A DNA stretch of 64,000 nt from Billgrantia gudaonensis. Lineage in GTDB: Bacteria > Pseudomonadota > Gammaproteobacteria > Pseudomonadales > Halomonadaceae. The stretch's first letter is position 1, and every line of letters starts with the position of its first letter. Of this stretch, positions 1-8,079 are shown piece after piece. Location of the stretch: the NCBI RefSeq assembly GCF_900100195.1, contig NZ_FNES01000001.1, positions 1 through 64,000 of the forward strand, in the 5' to 3' direction. A program made the position numbers and the translations under genes. Under the pieces are notes generated by a model. That model did not search any database, was not told the origin of the DNA, and saw only the letters and a list, made by a program, of their open reading frames with translations.

Positions 1-108
<108 letters not shown>

Positions 109-153
109 CCAAATTGCCTGGCTGTTCACGGCCAGGTGATGGAAGCTCTTTCG

Positions 154-176
154 GGCGGCCTTGGGGCCGCCTTTTT
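154..176 (+). terminator. Rho-independent terminator
   Basis: A perfect 7-bp stem GGCGGCC/GGCCGCC with a TTGG loop is followed directly by five T residues. It closes the plus-strand gene that ends at 108 and lies between that gene and the convergent AEC transporter gene. Confidence 0.85.
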
Positions 177-185
177 CGTGGAAGG

Positions 186-1133
186 TCAGGCAAGGCCGGT
201 CAGCCTGAGCAGGAAGACGCCCGTGCTGATCGTGAACAGCGACGCCAGGGTCGTGATGGCGATGATATTGGCGGTAAGTGCGGCATTGCCGCCCATCGCC
301 TTGACCATCACGAAGCTGGCGGCGGCGGTGGGGCTGGCGAAGAACAGGAACAGCACGCCCAGCTCGCGACCCGAGAAGCCGGTCAGCCAGGCGGCCGTGG
401 TGGCCAGCAGCGGCAGGCTGACCATCTTCATGAAGCTGGCGCCGAGAGCGATGCGTCCCGAGCGCTGAAGGGCGCCCAGCGACAGGGTGGCGCCGATGCA
501 GATCAGCGCCAGGGGCAACGTCAAGGAGGCGAAGTACTCTCCCGATGTCATCAGCCAGCCGGGCAGGCGCCACTCCATGGCGGCTACCGGTACCGCCGCC
601 ACGACGGCGAGGATCAGCGGGTTGCGCATGATGTGCGCCGCGATGTGGCGCCAATCGGTGCTTCGATCGTCCTGGTAGCTGGCCAGGACCACGACCGAGA
701 AGGCGTTGTAGGTGACGATCACCACGCCTAGCAGCAGCCCGCCGGTGGAGAGACCGTAGTCGCCGTACATGCCGGCGGCCAGGGCCAGACCGACGATGCC
801 GCAGTTGCCGCGAAAGGCGCCCTGTACGTAGACCCCGCGCTCGATGCGCGGTACCCGCAGAATCGCCCAGCCCCAGGCAAGCAGGAAGCTGCCCAGGGTG
901 GCCAGGGCGAAGAAGAGCAGCAGGTGCGGATTGAGCGTGGCGTCCAGGTCGGCGTCGATGATGCTGAGAAAGATCAGCATCGGCAGCGTGCCCTTGAAGA
1001 CCAGATACGAAGCCGTGCTGACGAAGGCCTGGTCGATCCACTTCAGCCGCTTGAGGGCGAAGCCGACGAACACCATGGCGAAGACGGGCAGGGTGATCTC
1101 CAGCGTCGACTGGAAGACCTCGAGCATGCCCAT
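186..1133 (-). CDS. AEC-family (auxin efflux carrier type) transporter
   Basis: The 315-residue, very hydrophobic protein has about ten membrane segments in the five-plus-five arrangement of the AEC family. That family includes malonate and other organic-anion or auxin-like permeases (MdcF, YfdV). Family-like features are the GNCGIVGLAL stretch near residue 110 and the ASPTAAASFVM stretch near residue 270. I place the start at the ATG whose first base is 1133, because it overlaps the TGA of a small upstream reading frame (TGATG), the pattern of translational coupling. An in-frame GTG at 1148 is the alternative. The substrate cannot be inferred, and there is no catabolic neighbour to suggest one. 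Confidence 0.85.
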   Translation of the reverse strand: MGMLEVFQSTLEITLPVFAMVFVGFALKRLKWIDQAFVSTASYLVFKGTLPMLIFLSIIDADLDATLNPHLLLFFALATLGSFLLAWGWAILRVPRIERGVYVQGAFRGNCGIVGLALAAGMYGDYGLSTGGLLLGVVIVTYNAFSVVVLASYQDDRSTDWRHIAAHIMRNPLILAVVAAVPVAAMEWRLPGWLMTSGEYFASLTLPLALICIGATLSLGALQRSGRIALGASFMKMVSLPLLATTAAWLTGFSGRELGVLFLFFASPTAAASFVMVKAMGGNAALTANIIAITTLASLFTISTGVFLLRLTGLA

Positions 1134-1237
1134 CAGCGCGCCAGCCACAGACCGACGAGGATGGCGACGAGCACGGTGGCGAAGAACAGGCGGTTGCGCA
1201 GACGGGTATCGCGGGGCCGTGGGGTGGGATCGGTCAC
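1133..1237 (-). CDS. Small single-pass membrane protein (34 aa) coupled to the AEC gene
   Basis: A GTG start at 1237 is preceded by AGGAG at a six-base spacing. It opens a 34-codon frame ending in TGA at 1135-1133, and that TGA shares a base with the ATG of the AEC transporter. The product has a charged, proline-containing N-terminus (TDPTPRPRDTRLRNRL) and one hydrophobic stretch (FFATVLVAILVGLWLA), so it should be an N-in single-pass membrane peptide. It could be a subunit, a regulator or simply a leader that couples translation of the transporter. I do not recognise a family. Confidence 0.6.
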   Translation of the reverse strand: MTDPTPRPRDTRLRNRLFFATVLVAILVGLWLAR

Positions 1238-1371
1238 GTTGCGCTCCTGGCGGCTGGCTGGGTCGGTAAACGAGCGTTTGATATGGCTTGCGTTACTGCT
1301 GTCGGGATGGTAAACCCGTTAGCCTGCTATCGCCACTGGCGAGAGGCTTTCCGACCACTGGAACCCGTGCC

Positions 1372-2196
1372 ATGCCGTCCTCCCACGATGTAGAGCGTCC
1401 CCGGCTGATCTTTGCTCATGCCAACGGTTTTCCCGGCATGAGCTACCGCAGCCTGCTCGAACCGCTGCGCCAGCGTTTCGATGTCCATCCCGTCGACCGG
1501 CTTGGCCACCATCCCGACTATCCGGTCGGGTCCAACTGGCTGGCGCTGCGCGACGAACTGCTCGACCACCTGCCCGCCGGCGACGAGCCGGCCATCGGGG
1601 TCGGCCACTCCATGGGCGGGGTGTTGATGGCCATGGCGGCGGAGCGTGCACCGCAGCGTTTTCGCTGCGTGGTGATGCTCGACCCACCGCTGATGCTGGG
1701 GCTAGATGCCTGGGGCCTGAAGGTGGCCAAGCGTTTCGGTTTCGTCGACCGCGTGACGCCGGCGGGCAAGACGCTCGGGCGACGAGCGGTGTGGCCCGAC
1801 CACGATGCCATGGCCTACTACTTGCGGCGTCGTGGCCTGTTTCGTCGCTTCACCGAAGAGGCCCTGGAGGACTACGTCCAGGGCGGAACCCGCTTGCGTG
1901 ACGACGGCCAGGCGGAACTGGTCTTCGATCCGGCGGTGGAAGTGGCGATCTTTCGCCATCTGCCCGATCATTTGACCCGGCTGCCGCAGCGTTTGCAGGT
2001 GCCGTTCGGCATTCTGGCCGGCCGCGAGTCTGACCTGATCACGCCCAAGCGGCGCCGTCGCCTGATGCGCCACGGCATCGCGCTGTCGCAGGTGCCGGGG
2101 GGACACATGTTCCCCATGGAGCATCCCCACGAGACCCGCGAGGCACTGCTGACGATGCTCGCCGAGCTGCAGGAGGGACACGATGTGCGAGCCTGA
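1372..2196 (+). CDS. Alpha/beta-hydrolase fold protein
   Basis: The 274-residue protein carries the oxyanion-hole stretch FAHANGFPG near its start, the nucleophile elbow GHSMGG with the serine at about residue 80, and a C-terminal histidine in GGHMFPMEHP. This is the full catalytic layout of a cytosolic esterase or hydrolase. There is no signal peptide. I chose the ATG at 1372; the longer frame to a TTG at 1288 adds residues unlike the family. The gene overlaps the next hydrolase gene by 14 bases, so the two form a transcriptional unit. The substrate is unknown. Confidence 0.85.
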   Translation: MPSSHDVERPRLIFAHANGFPGMSYRSLLEPLRQRFDVHPVDRLGHHPDYPVGSNWLALRDELLDHLPAGDEPAIGVGHSMGGVLMAMAAERAPQRFRCVVMLDPPLMLGLDAWGLKVAKRFGFVDRVTPAGKTLGRRAVWPDHDAMAYYLRRRGLFRRFTEEALEDYVQGGTRLRDDGQAELVFDPAVEVAIFRHLPDHLTRLPQRLQVPFGILAGRESDLITPKRRRRLMRHGIALSQVPGGHMFPMEHPHETREALLTMLAELQEGHDVRA

Positions 2197-3052
2197 CTCC
2201 CTGCGCCTGGCCGGTGGACGGCTGGCGGCGTTGGCCTGGGGCGAGCGGGAGGCGCCCACCTGGTTGGCGCTGCACGGCTGGCTCGACAATGCGGCGAGCT
2301 TCTCGCGACTCGCCCCGTTGCTGGTCGAGCGACTCGGCATAAGGGTGGTGGCCATCGACTTCGCCGGGCACGGCGAGTCGGCGCATCGCAACGGCGACTA
2401 TGCGCTGTGGGACTATTGTCACGATGTCCTGGATGCCGCGGACGAGCTGGGGCTCGAACGGCTGACCCTGCTGGCCCACTCGATGGGGGCCGGTGTGGCT
2501 TGTCTCACTGCGGCGGCGTTGCCCGAGCGGGTGACGCGCCTGTTGCTGATCGACGGACTGGGTGCGCTGACCACGCCGGCAGTGGAGGTTCCGGTACAGC
2601 TGCGCAAGGGGCTGTCGGCGGCACGGCGATCAGTATCGCCGCCGCCGCGCTATCCTGATGAAAGGATGGCCGTGGCGGCACGCGTGGCCGGCGGCGTGAC
2701 GCCCATCGATGCCGAAACCGCCGAGCCGTTGGTGCGACGCAACCTCGAGCGGCTCCCGGACGGGCACCTGCGGCTGCGTACCGATGGCCGTCTGCTGTGG
2801 CCTTCGCCGCTGCGGCTGACGCCGGAGCAGGTTATGGCGGTGCTCGGAGCGATTCGCTGCCCGACGCTGTTGATCGAGGGCGAGAATGGCATCCTCGGCG
2901 AGCGTTCGGCTGCCAAGGCTGCGCGGGCCGCCGTGGGTGGGCTGGTACGTGGAGTGTTGCCGGGTGGCCACCACTTGCATCTCGAGCCGTCGTCAGCGCC
3001 CATGGTGGCCGAGCGCCTCGCCGAGTGGATAATGGCCCGTGACAGGCAATGA
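2183..3052 (+). CDS. Alpha/beta-hydrolase (serine hydrolase-like, SERHL type)
   Basis: The 289-residue protein has the LALHGWLDNAASF oxyanion region, AIDFAGHGES, the nucleophile elbow AHSMGAG with serine near residue 100, and a late GGHHLHLE histidine. These match the serine-hydrolase-like branch of the fold. The ATG follows AGGAGGG and lies inside the end of the preceding hydrolase gene, so translation is probably coupled. A patatin-like gene begins 23 bases downstream, giving three lipid- or ester-hydrolase candidates in one operon. Confidence 0.85.
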   Translation: MCEPDSLRLAGGRLAALAWGEREAPTWLALHGWLDNAASFSRLAPLLVERLGIRVVAIDFAGHGESAHRNGDYALWDYCHDVLDAADELGLERLTLLAHSMGAGVACLTAAALPERVTRLLLIDGLGALTTPAVEVPVQLRKGLSAARRSVSPPPRYPDERMAVAARVAGGVTPIDAETAEPLVRRNLERLPDGHLRLRTDGRLLWPSPLRLTPEQVMAVLGAIRCPTLLIEGENGILGERSAAKAARAAVGGLVRGVLPGGHHLHLEPSSAPMVAERLAEWIMARDRQ

Positions 3053-3075
3053 CGTAGCGCGGTCGGGAGGAAGCG

Positions 3076-4140
3076 ATGCCAGAACAACCTCAACCCGGAG
3101 CGGGCAAGCGAGTGGCCCTGGTGCTGGGCAGCGGCGGAGCACGTGGCTATGCGCACATCGGCGTGATCGAAGCGCTCGAGTCGCGGGGCTACGAGATCGT
3201 GGCGATTTCGGGCTGTTCCATGGGCGCCCTGGTGGGCGGCGTCTATGCGGCGGGACAGCTTACTGCCTATCGAGACTGGGTCACCAAACTCGATTACTTC
3301 GACGTGCTAAGGCTGGTCGACGTGACCTGGAGCCCCATGGGCGCAATGCGCGCCAGCAAGGTGATGAGCAAGCTCGAATCGCTGATCGGCACCACCCGCA
3401 TCGAGGAGCTGAGCCTGCCGGTGACCACCGTCGCCACGGACCTGACACGCCAGCGAGAGGTGTGGTTCCAGAGCGGCTCGCTGCTGGAGGCGATTCGCGC
3501 TTCCATCGCCGTGCCCGGCGTGATCACTCCGGTGCATCGGGGTGAGCAGGTGCTGGTCGACGGCGGGCTGCTCAACCCGCTGCCGATCACGCCCACGGTC
3601 GCGGCCCAAGCCGACTTCGTGCTCGCCGTCAACGTCACGGCGCACAGCCCGCGGCCGATCAGTCTCGAGGAACTGCTGCCCCAGGAACAGGACTCAGCGT
3701 CGGCGAAGCGCGATACGCAGGCCATGGAGGCTGCGGGCAATCTGCAGCTCACCGGCTGGATGGACGACGTGCGCGACGCCACCCGACGGCTGATCGACGG
3801 CCTGGGCAGCGCCGGCAGCGGCGAGGAGGAGGGCGACGGCCAGACGCGCGGTACCCGTGCCTGGGGGCGTCTGGACATGATCCTCGCTTCCTTCGATATC
3901 ACTCAGGCGTCGCTGGCCAAGTACAAGATCGCCGGCTATCCGCCCGACGTGTTGATCGAGGTGCCCAAGACGGTATGCGGCGCCTACGAATTCCACCGTG
4001 CGCGCGAACTGATCCGGCTCGGTGAGCATCTGGCGCAGGAGGCGTTGGATCGCTTCGAGGGTAGGACTCACCCTGGCTGGGGCAGCTCCGGAGTGGTGGT
4101 CGAGCCGGTGCCTGACGATGAGCGTCAGAGAGAGTCGTGA
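3076..4140 (+). CDS. Patatin-like phospholipase, RssA/NTE family
   Basis: The 354-residue protein has the glycine-rich oxyanion loop GSGGARGYAHIG at about residues 15-26. It also has the nucleophile motif GCSMG near residue 48 and the catalytic aspartate in the DGGLLNP motif near residue 160, which completes the Ser-Asp dyad of patatins. Bacterial members hydrolyse phospholipids or other acyl esters. It lacks a signal peptide and membrane segments, so action in the cytosol or at the inner membrane face is likely. GGGAGG precedes the ATG at good spacing. It is the third gene of the hydrolase run. Confidence 0.88.
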   Translation: MPEQPQPGAGKRVALVLGSGGARGYAHIGVIEALESRGYEIVAISGCSMGALVGGVYAAGQLTAYRDWVTKLDYFDVLRLVDVTWSPMGAMRASKVMSKLESLIGTTRIEELSLPVTTVATDLTRQREVWFQSGSLLEAIRASIAVPGVITPVHRGEQVLVDGGLLNPLPITPTVAAQADFVLAVNVTAHSPRPISLEELLPQEQDSASAKRDTQAMEAAGNLQLTGWMDDVRDATRRLIDGLGSAGSGEEEGDGQTRGTRAWGRLDMILASFDITQASLAKYKIAGYPPDVLIEVPKTVCGAYEFHRARELIRLGEHLAQEALDRFEGRTHPGWGSSGVVVEPVPDDERQRES

Positions 4141-4150
4141 CGACCGACGC

Positions 4151-4726
4151 TCAGGCCTGCTGGCCGCGGCGGCGCAACAGCACGTAGACGGCGCCTGTGC
4201 CGCCATCGGCGTCGCGGGCGGAACAGAAGGCGAGCACGCCGGGCCACTCGCGCAGCCAGGCGTTGACGTGACTCTTGATCACCGGATAGTCCGCCGCGGC
4301 ACCCCAGGCCTTGCCGTGGACCACTAGCACGCAGCGCTGGCGGCGTGCCGCGGCATCGCGCAGGAAACTCTCCAGTTCATCGCGGGCTTCGTCCAGGGTA
4401 TAGCCGTGCAGGTCGAGTCCAGCTTCCCAGCCGATGCGACCGCGCTTGAGCTGGCTGCGAGTACGCCAGGGCAGGTCGGGCAGGGCGAAGTCGAGTGGCT
4501 CCGAGGGGCGTACCGCTTCCACGCGGCCGTCGCTGGTACGGCTGGGAAGGGCATCGTCTGCGGCCGATTCGGCCGCGGCACGCCGGGCAGCGGCCGCTGG
4601 GTCCTCGCGGCGCGGGCGACCGGGGTCGGCGCGGTTGCTGTCGATGGGCCGCACGCCGGCATCGCGCAGCGCCTGGCGAAAGGCGCTGACGTCGTCATCG
4701 TTCGGGGGCGGTCGGCGACGGCTCAT
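4151..4726 (-). CDS. smrB: SmrB-type endonuclease of ribosome rescue (Smr domain)
   Basis: The 191-residue protein has a variable charged N-terminal half and a C-terminal Smr domain beginning at LDLHG (residues 104-108). The domain continues through VVHGKAWG and the LREWPGVLAF stretch. In Escherichia coli SmrB is recruited to collided ribosomes and cleaves the mRNA. The assignment is supported by position: smrB is divergent from prmB and aroC, as in E. coli. I chose the ATG at 4726; the longer frame upstream has no family similarity. A sigma-70-like promoter lies in the divergent gap. Confidence 0.88.
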   Translation of the reverse strand: MSRRRPPPNDDDVSAFRQALRDAGVRPIDSNRADPGRPRREDPAAAARRAAAESAADDALPSRTSDGRVEAVRPSEPLDFALPDLPWRTRSQLKRGRIGWEAGLDLHGYTLDEARDELESFLRDAAARRQRCVLVVHGKAWGAAADYPVIKSHVNAWLREWPGVLAFCSARDADGGTGAVYVLLRRRGQQA

Positions 4727-4758
4727 GCAAGGCTCGCGTGATGGTTGGCGGGCTGCCC

Positions 4759-4809
4759 AGTATAGCGGCCTGGCAGCGGCTGTGAACCGTCTGCCAGCCC
4801 GGGTACAAT
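4759..4809. promoter_or_regulatory. Divergent sigma-70 promoters of smrB and prmB-aroC
   Basis: On the plus strand TGTGAA (4781-4786) and TACAAT (4804-4809) are separated by 17 bases and lie about 35 bases before the prmB start. On the minus strand TTCACA (the complement of the same 4781-4786 hexamer) and TATACT (4759-4764) are separated by 16 bases and lie ahead of smrB. The two promoters would share their -35 hexamer back to back. Confidence 0.5.
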
Positions 4810-4842
4810 CACAGGCCATCCCAACCGACCACAGGTACTTTC

Positions 4843-5796
4843 GTGGCTGACTCCGCTGCCCCCAACGCTTCCACGCTGCAACTCACCGATGCCGAGATCG
4901 GTGAAGGTCTCGTCACCTTGCGCGACTACCTGCGCTGGGCGGCCAGCGAGTTTCATCGGGCCGGTCTGTTCCATGGTCATGGCACCGACTCGCCCTGGGA
5001 CGAAGCCGTGGCGCTGACGCTGGGGGCGCTGCACCTGCCGTGGAACGTCGACCCCGCCGTGCTCGATGCCCGCCTTCTGCCCATGGAGCGCGCGCGCATC
5101 GTGACTCTGGTGCGCGAGCGGATCTCGAGCCGCCGGCCGCTGCCCTATCTGCTGGGGGAGGCCTTTTTCGCCGGCGTGCCCTTCTACGTCGACGAGCGGG
5201 TGCTGATCCCTCGCTCGCCCATCGCCGAGCTGATCGAGGATGGTTTCGAAGCCTGGTTCGGCGACGCGCCGCCGGGCCGGGTTCTCGACCTGTGCACCGG
5301 CTCCGGTTGCATCGGCATCGCCACGGCGCTGCACCTGCCCACCTGCGAGGTCGACCTGGCCGACATCAGCGCCGAGGCGCTGGCGGTGGCCAAGCAGAAC
5401 ATCGCTCGCCACGACCTCGGTGCCCGGGTGCGAGCGGTGCTCTCCGACGTCTTCGACGGCCTGGGCGGGCAACGCTTCGATCTGATCGTCGCCAATCCGC
5501 CCTACGTGGATGCCCGCGACCTCGCTACCATGCCTGCCGAGTTCCGTCATGAGCCGGCTCTGGCGCTGGGCGCGGGTCCCGATGGGCTGGATATCGTGCG
5601 GCGCATCCTGCGCGAGGCGCGTGACTACCTGACCGACGACGGCGTGCTGATCGTCGAGGTCGGCAACTCCGATCGCCACCTCGAGGCCGCCTTTCCCGAG
5701 GTGCCTTTCCTGTGGCTCGACTTCGAGCGCGGCGGTCACGGCGTCTTTGCGCTCAACGCCGTGCAGCTCGAAGCGCATGCGGACGCCCTGGCCTGA
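4843..5796 (+). CDS. prmB: Ribosomal protein L3 N5-glutamine methyltransferase
   Basis: The 317-residue protein transfers a methyl group from S-adenosylmethionine to a glutamine of ribosomal protein L3. It shows the SAM-binding motif [14 protein letters not shown] at about residues 147-160 and the NPPYVDARD motif, whose NPPY binds the substrate glutamine. The order prmB-aroC next to divergent smrB supports PrmB over the related PrmC. The start is a GTG at 4843; no better start lies upstream. AroC follows after 30 bases. Confidence 0.93.
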   Translation: MADSAAPNASTLQLTDAEIGEGLVTLRDYLRWAASEFHRAGLFHGHGTDSPWDEAVALTLGALHLPWNVDPAVLDARLLPMERARIVTLVRERISSRRPLPYLLGEAFFAGVPFYVDERVLIPRSPIAELIEDGFEAWFGDAPPGRVLDLCTGSGCIGIATALHLPTCEVDLADISAEALAVAKQNIARHDLGARVRAVLSDVFDGLGGQRFDLIVANPPYVDARDLATMPAEFRHEPALALGAGPDGLDIVRRILREARDYLTDDGVLIVEVGNSDRHLEAAFPEVPFLWLDFERGGHGVFALNAVQLEAHADALA

Positions 5797-5826
5797 TTTC
5801 CCGATTCCACCTGCGAGGACCGCCCA

Positions 5827-6912
5827 ATGTCCGGCAATACCTTCGGCAAGCTGTTCACCGTCACCACCTTCGGCGAGAGTCACGGGCCGGCGCTGGGTGC
5901 CATCGTCGACGGCTGCCCGCCGGGGCTGCCGCTCTCCGAGATGGACCTGCAGCAGGATCTGGACCGCCGTCGACCCGGCACTTCGCGCCACACGACCCAG
6001 CGCCGCGAGCCCGACCGGGTGCGCATTCTCTCCGGTGTCTTCGAGGGCGTGACCACCGGCACCTCCATCGGCCTGCTCATCGAGAACACCGATCAGCGAT
6101 CCAAGGATTACTCCGAGATCAAGGATCGCTTCCGGCCGGCGCATGCCGACTACAGCTATCATCACAAGTACGGAATTCGCGACTACCGCGGCGGCGGTCG
6201 CTCCAGCGCCCGCGAGACCGCCATGCGCGTGGCCGCGGGGGCCATCGCCAAGCAGTACCTGGCCACGCAGGGGATCACGGTGCGCGGCTACATGAGCCAG
6301 CTCGGCCCCATCGCCATCGACTTCAAGACGTGGGAGGCGGTGGACGACAACCCCTTCTTCTGTCCCGATCCGGAGAAAGTGCCGGCACTCGAAGCCTTCA
6401 TGGATCGGCTGCGCCGCGACCAGGACTCGGTGGGGGCCAGGATCACCGTGGTGGCCGAGGGGCTGCCGCCGGGGCTCGGCGAACCGGTATTCGACCGCCT
6501 CGACGCCGAACTGGCCCACGGTTTGATGAGCATCAATGCCGTCAAGGGCGTGGAGATCGGCGCCGGCTTCGCGGCGGTGGCGCAGCGCGGCAGCGAGCAC
6601 CGCGACGAGATGACCCCGCAAGGCTTTCTCTCCAATCATGCCGGCGGCGTGCTCGGTGGCATTTCCTCGGGCCAGCCGTTGATCGCTCACCTGGCGCTCA
6701 AGCCCACCTCCAGCATCACCGTGCCGGGGCGCTCCATTGACGTGCACGGCAATCCCGTCGAGATCGTGACCAAGGGGCGCCACGACCCCTGCGTCGGCAT
6801 CCGCGCCACGCCCATCGCCGAGGCGATGATGGCGCTCACGCTGATGGATCACCTGCTTCGCCACCGGGCGCAGAATGCCGGCGTCCAGGTGGGAACGCCG
6901 GTGCTGCGCTGA
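5827..6912 (+). CDS. aroC: Chorismate synthase
   Basis: The 361-residue enzyme converts 5-enolpyruvylshikimate 3-phosphate to chorismate using reduced FMN, the last common step of aromatic biosynthesis. Signature stretches are [11 protein letters not shown] at the N-terminus, the [17 protein letters not shown] region, [13 protein letters not shown] near residues 120-132 and the C-terminal region around GRHDPCVG. The length is normal for the short bifunctional-free bacterial type. It is probably co-transcribed with prmB. Confidence 0.97.
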   Translation: MSGNTFGKLFTVTTFGESHGPALGAIVDGCPPGLPLSEMDLQQDLDRRRPGTSRHTTQRREPDRVRILSGVFEGVTTGTSIGLLIENTDQRSKDYSEIKDRFRPAHADYSYHHKYGIRDYRGGGRSSARETAMRVAAGAIAKQYLATQGITVRGYMSQLGPIAIDFKTWEAVDDNPFFCPDPEKVPALEAFMDRLRRDQDSVGARITVVAEGLPPGLGEPVFDRLDAELAHGLMSINAVKGVEIGAGFAAVAQRGSEHRDEMTPQGFLSNHAGGVLGGISSGQPLIAHLALKPTSSITVPGRSIDVHGNPVEIVTKGRHDPCVGIRATPIAEAMMALTLMDHLLRHRAQNAGVQVGTPVLR

Positions 6913-6967
6913 GCGATGGGCGGTTCATGGCTGCTACACTGAAGTCACACTCAAGGCGAGGTTCGTC

Positions 6968-7369
6968 ATGAAGATCAACGTCGAGTTCGACCTGACCCCC
7001 GAGGAATTCCGTCGTGCTCTGGGCCTGCCGGACGTCGAAGCCTTCCAGCAGGAGCTGCTTGACCGGATCCAGAAGCAGATGGAGTCCGGCGTGGAAGGCT
7101 ACGATCCCATGAGTCTGATGCAGCCTTTCCTGCAGCAGCCGGGCATGCCGCAGGGCCTCTCTCAAGGGCTCTCACAAGGGTTGGCGAGCTTCGGCACCTA
7201 TCAGCAGATGATGCTCGACATGCTACGCAAGGCCGGCAGCCAGGCCAGTCGCGGCAACGAAGACGACGCTGCCGCCAAAGAGAGTGCGGGGAGCCGCACC
7301 GGCACCGAGAGCAAGAGCGGCACTGCGTCCTCCGCCAGTGCTTCGTCTCGCTCGCGGCGCGGCAAATGA
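6968..7369 (+). CDS. DUF6489-type small protein associated with PHA genes
   Basis: The 133-residue protein begins MKINVEFDLTPEEFRRALGL. It has a conserved-looking N-terminal half, a QGLSQGLSQGLASFG repeat (residues 58-72) and a low-complexity Ser/Gly/Arg tail. From memory this N-terminus is the DUF6489 family, often found beside phasin and PHA synthase genes; I cannot confirm it here. The ATG at 6968 is preceded by GGCGAGG. A granule-associated role is inference from the following phasin and phaC genes. Confidence 0.7.
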   Translation: MKINVEFDLTPEEFRRALGLPDVEAFQQELLDRIQKQMESGVEGYDPMSLMQPFLQQPGMPQGLSQGLSQGLASFGTYQQMMLDMLRKAGSQASRGNEDDAAAKESAGSRTGTESKSGTASSASASSRSRRGK

Positions 7370-7390
7370 GGGGCTGAGGCGAAGTACCGC

Positions 7391-7434
7391 TTGCAAGGCA
7401 TGGCAAGGAGAACTACGCTTTGTGCAGTGCAGCA
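7391..7434 (+). promoter_or_regulatory. Phasin promoter with candidate PhaR operator
   Basis: TTGCAA (7391-7396) and TACGCT (7414-7419) with a 17-base spacer form a plausible sigma-70 promoter. Immediately after the -10 box lies TTGTGCAGTGCAGCA (7420-7434), a TGC-rich imperfect repeat like the PhaR sites described at phaP promoters of Cupriavidus and Paracoccus. Binding there would block transcription until PHA granules titrate PhaR away. No phaR gene is in this window. Confidence 0.45.
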
Positions 7435-7491
7435 TGGCGATGGTGCCGAAGCTGCGCGCCTTGCGTTCCCGCTTCTCAGGAGGGTATCCCC

Positions 7492-7944
7492 ATGCAGGAC
7501 AAGATGATCGACAGCTTCAACCAGCAGAGCCGCCAGTTCTTCGAGCCCATGCGCCGGCTCAACTCCCTGATGCTCGGCAACATGGAAAAGATGACCGAGT
7601 ATCAGCTGGAAGCCATGAAGCGCTACAGCCAGATGGGCACCGAGCGCATGCGGACGGCTACCGAAATTCAGGACGCGGAGGATCTGCGCGAGTTCGGCGC
7701 CAAGCAGGCCGAAATGATGAACGAGCTCTCCCAGCAGATGATGGAAGACGCCAAGGCGCTCAGCGAAATGAGCATGGCCTTCAAGAGCGAACTGGAACAG
7801 CTGTTCACCGAAACCGGTCAGCAGATGACCGAACAGGCGCGCCAAGCTGGCGAGAACGTCAAGAGTGCCGCACAGCCCAAGTCGCAAGGCCCGGCCAAGG
7901 CGACCAGCCAGTCGTCTCGCAGCCAGTCTTCCGGCAAGAGCTGA
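7492..7944 (+). CDS. phaP: Phasin family protein
   Basis: The 150-residue, methionine- and glutamine-rich, mostly helical protein (for example QAEMMNELSQQMMEDAKALSEM) matches the phasin family. These proteins coat polyhydroxyalkanoate granules and control their number and size. The C-terminal 30 residues are a Ser/Gln/Lys-rich tail without predicted structure. AGGAGGG lies seven bases before the ATG at 7492. The gene lies 135 bases upstream of phaC, with a strong hairpin in the gap. Confidence 0.85.
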   Translation: MQDKMIDSFNQQSRQFFEPMRRLNSLMLGNMEKMTEYQLEAMKRYSQMGTERMRTATEIQDAEDLREFGAKQAEMMNELSQQMMEDAKALSEMSMAFKSELEQLFTETGQQMTEQARQAGENVKSAAQPKSQGPAKATSQSSRSQSSGKS

Positions 7945-7978
7945 GTCTGCACGGTCCATGCGCAGTGCGCGTGGCTTC

Positions 7979-8023
7979 CCCCTGTCCTCCCAGTCGGACC
8001 ACAACCGACTGAGAGGGCAGGGG
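7979..8023 (+). promoter_or_regulatory. Strong inverted repeat between phaP and phaC
   Basis: Arms 7979-7997 and 8005-8023 pair at 17 of 19 positions around a seven-base loop. No T-run follows, so it is not a classical terminator. In a phaP-phaC transcript it could protect the phasin message from 3' exonucleases or lower read-through into phaC, which would give more phasin than synthase. Confidence 0.6.
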
Positions 8024-8079
8024 AGTCTGGTATCGAAACCACGATGTCGTGAAATCGTCAGTGAAGCGCAGGAGGGGCT

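Noticed and set aside
4723..6864. 713-codon open frame on the minus strand over prmB-aroC
   Set aside because: It lies opposite two well-recognised genes and shows no family features; long antisense frames are common in GC-rich DNA.
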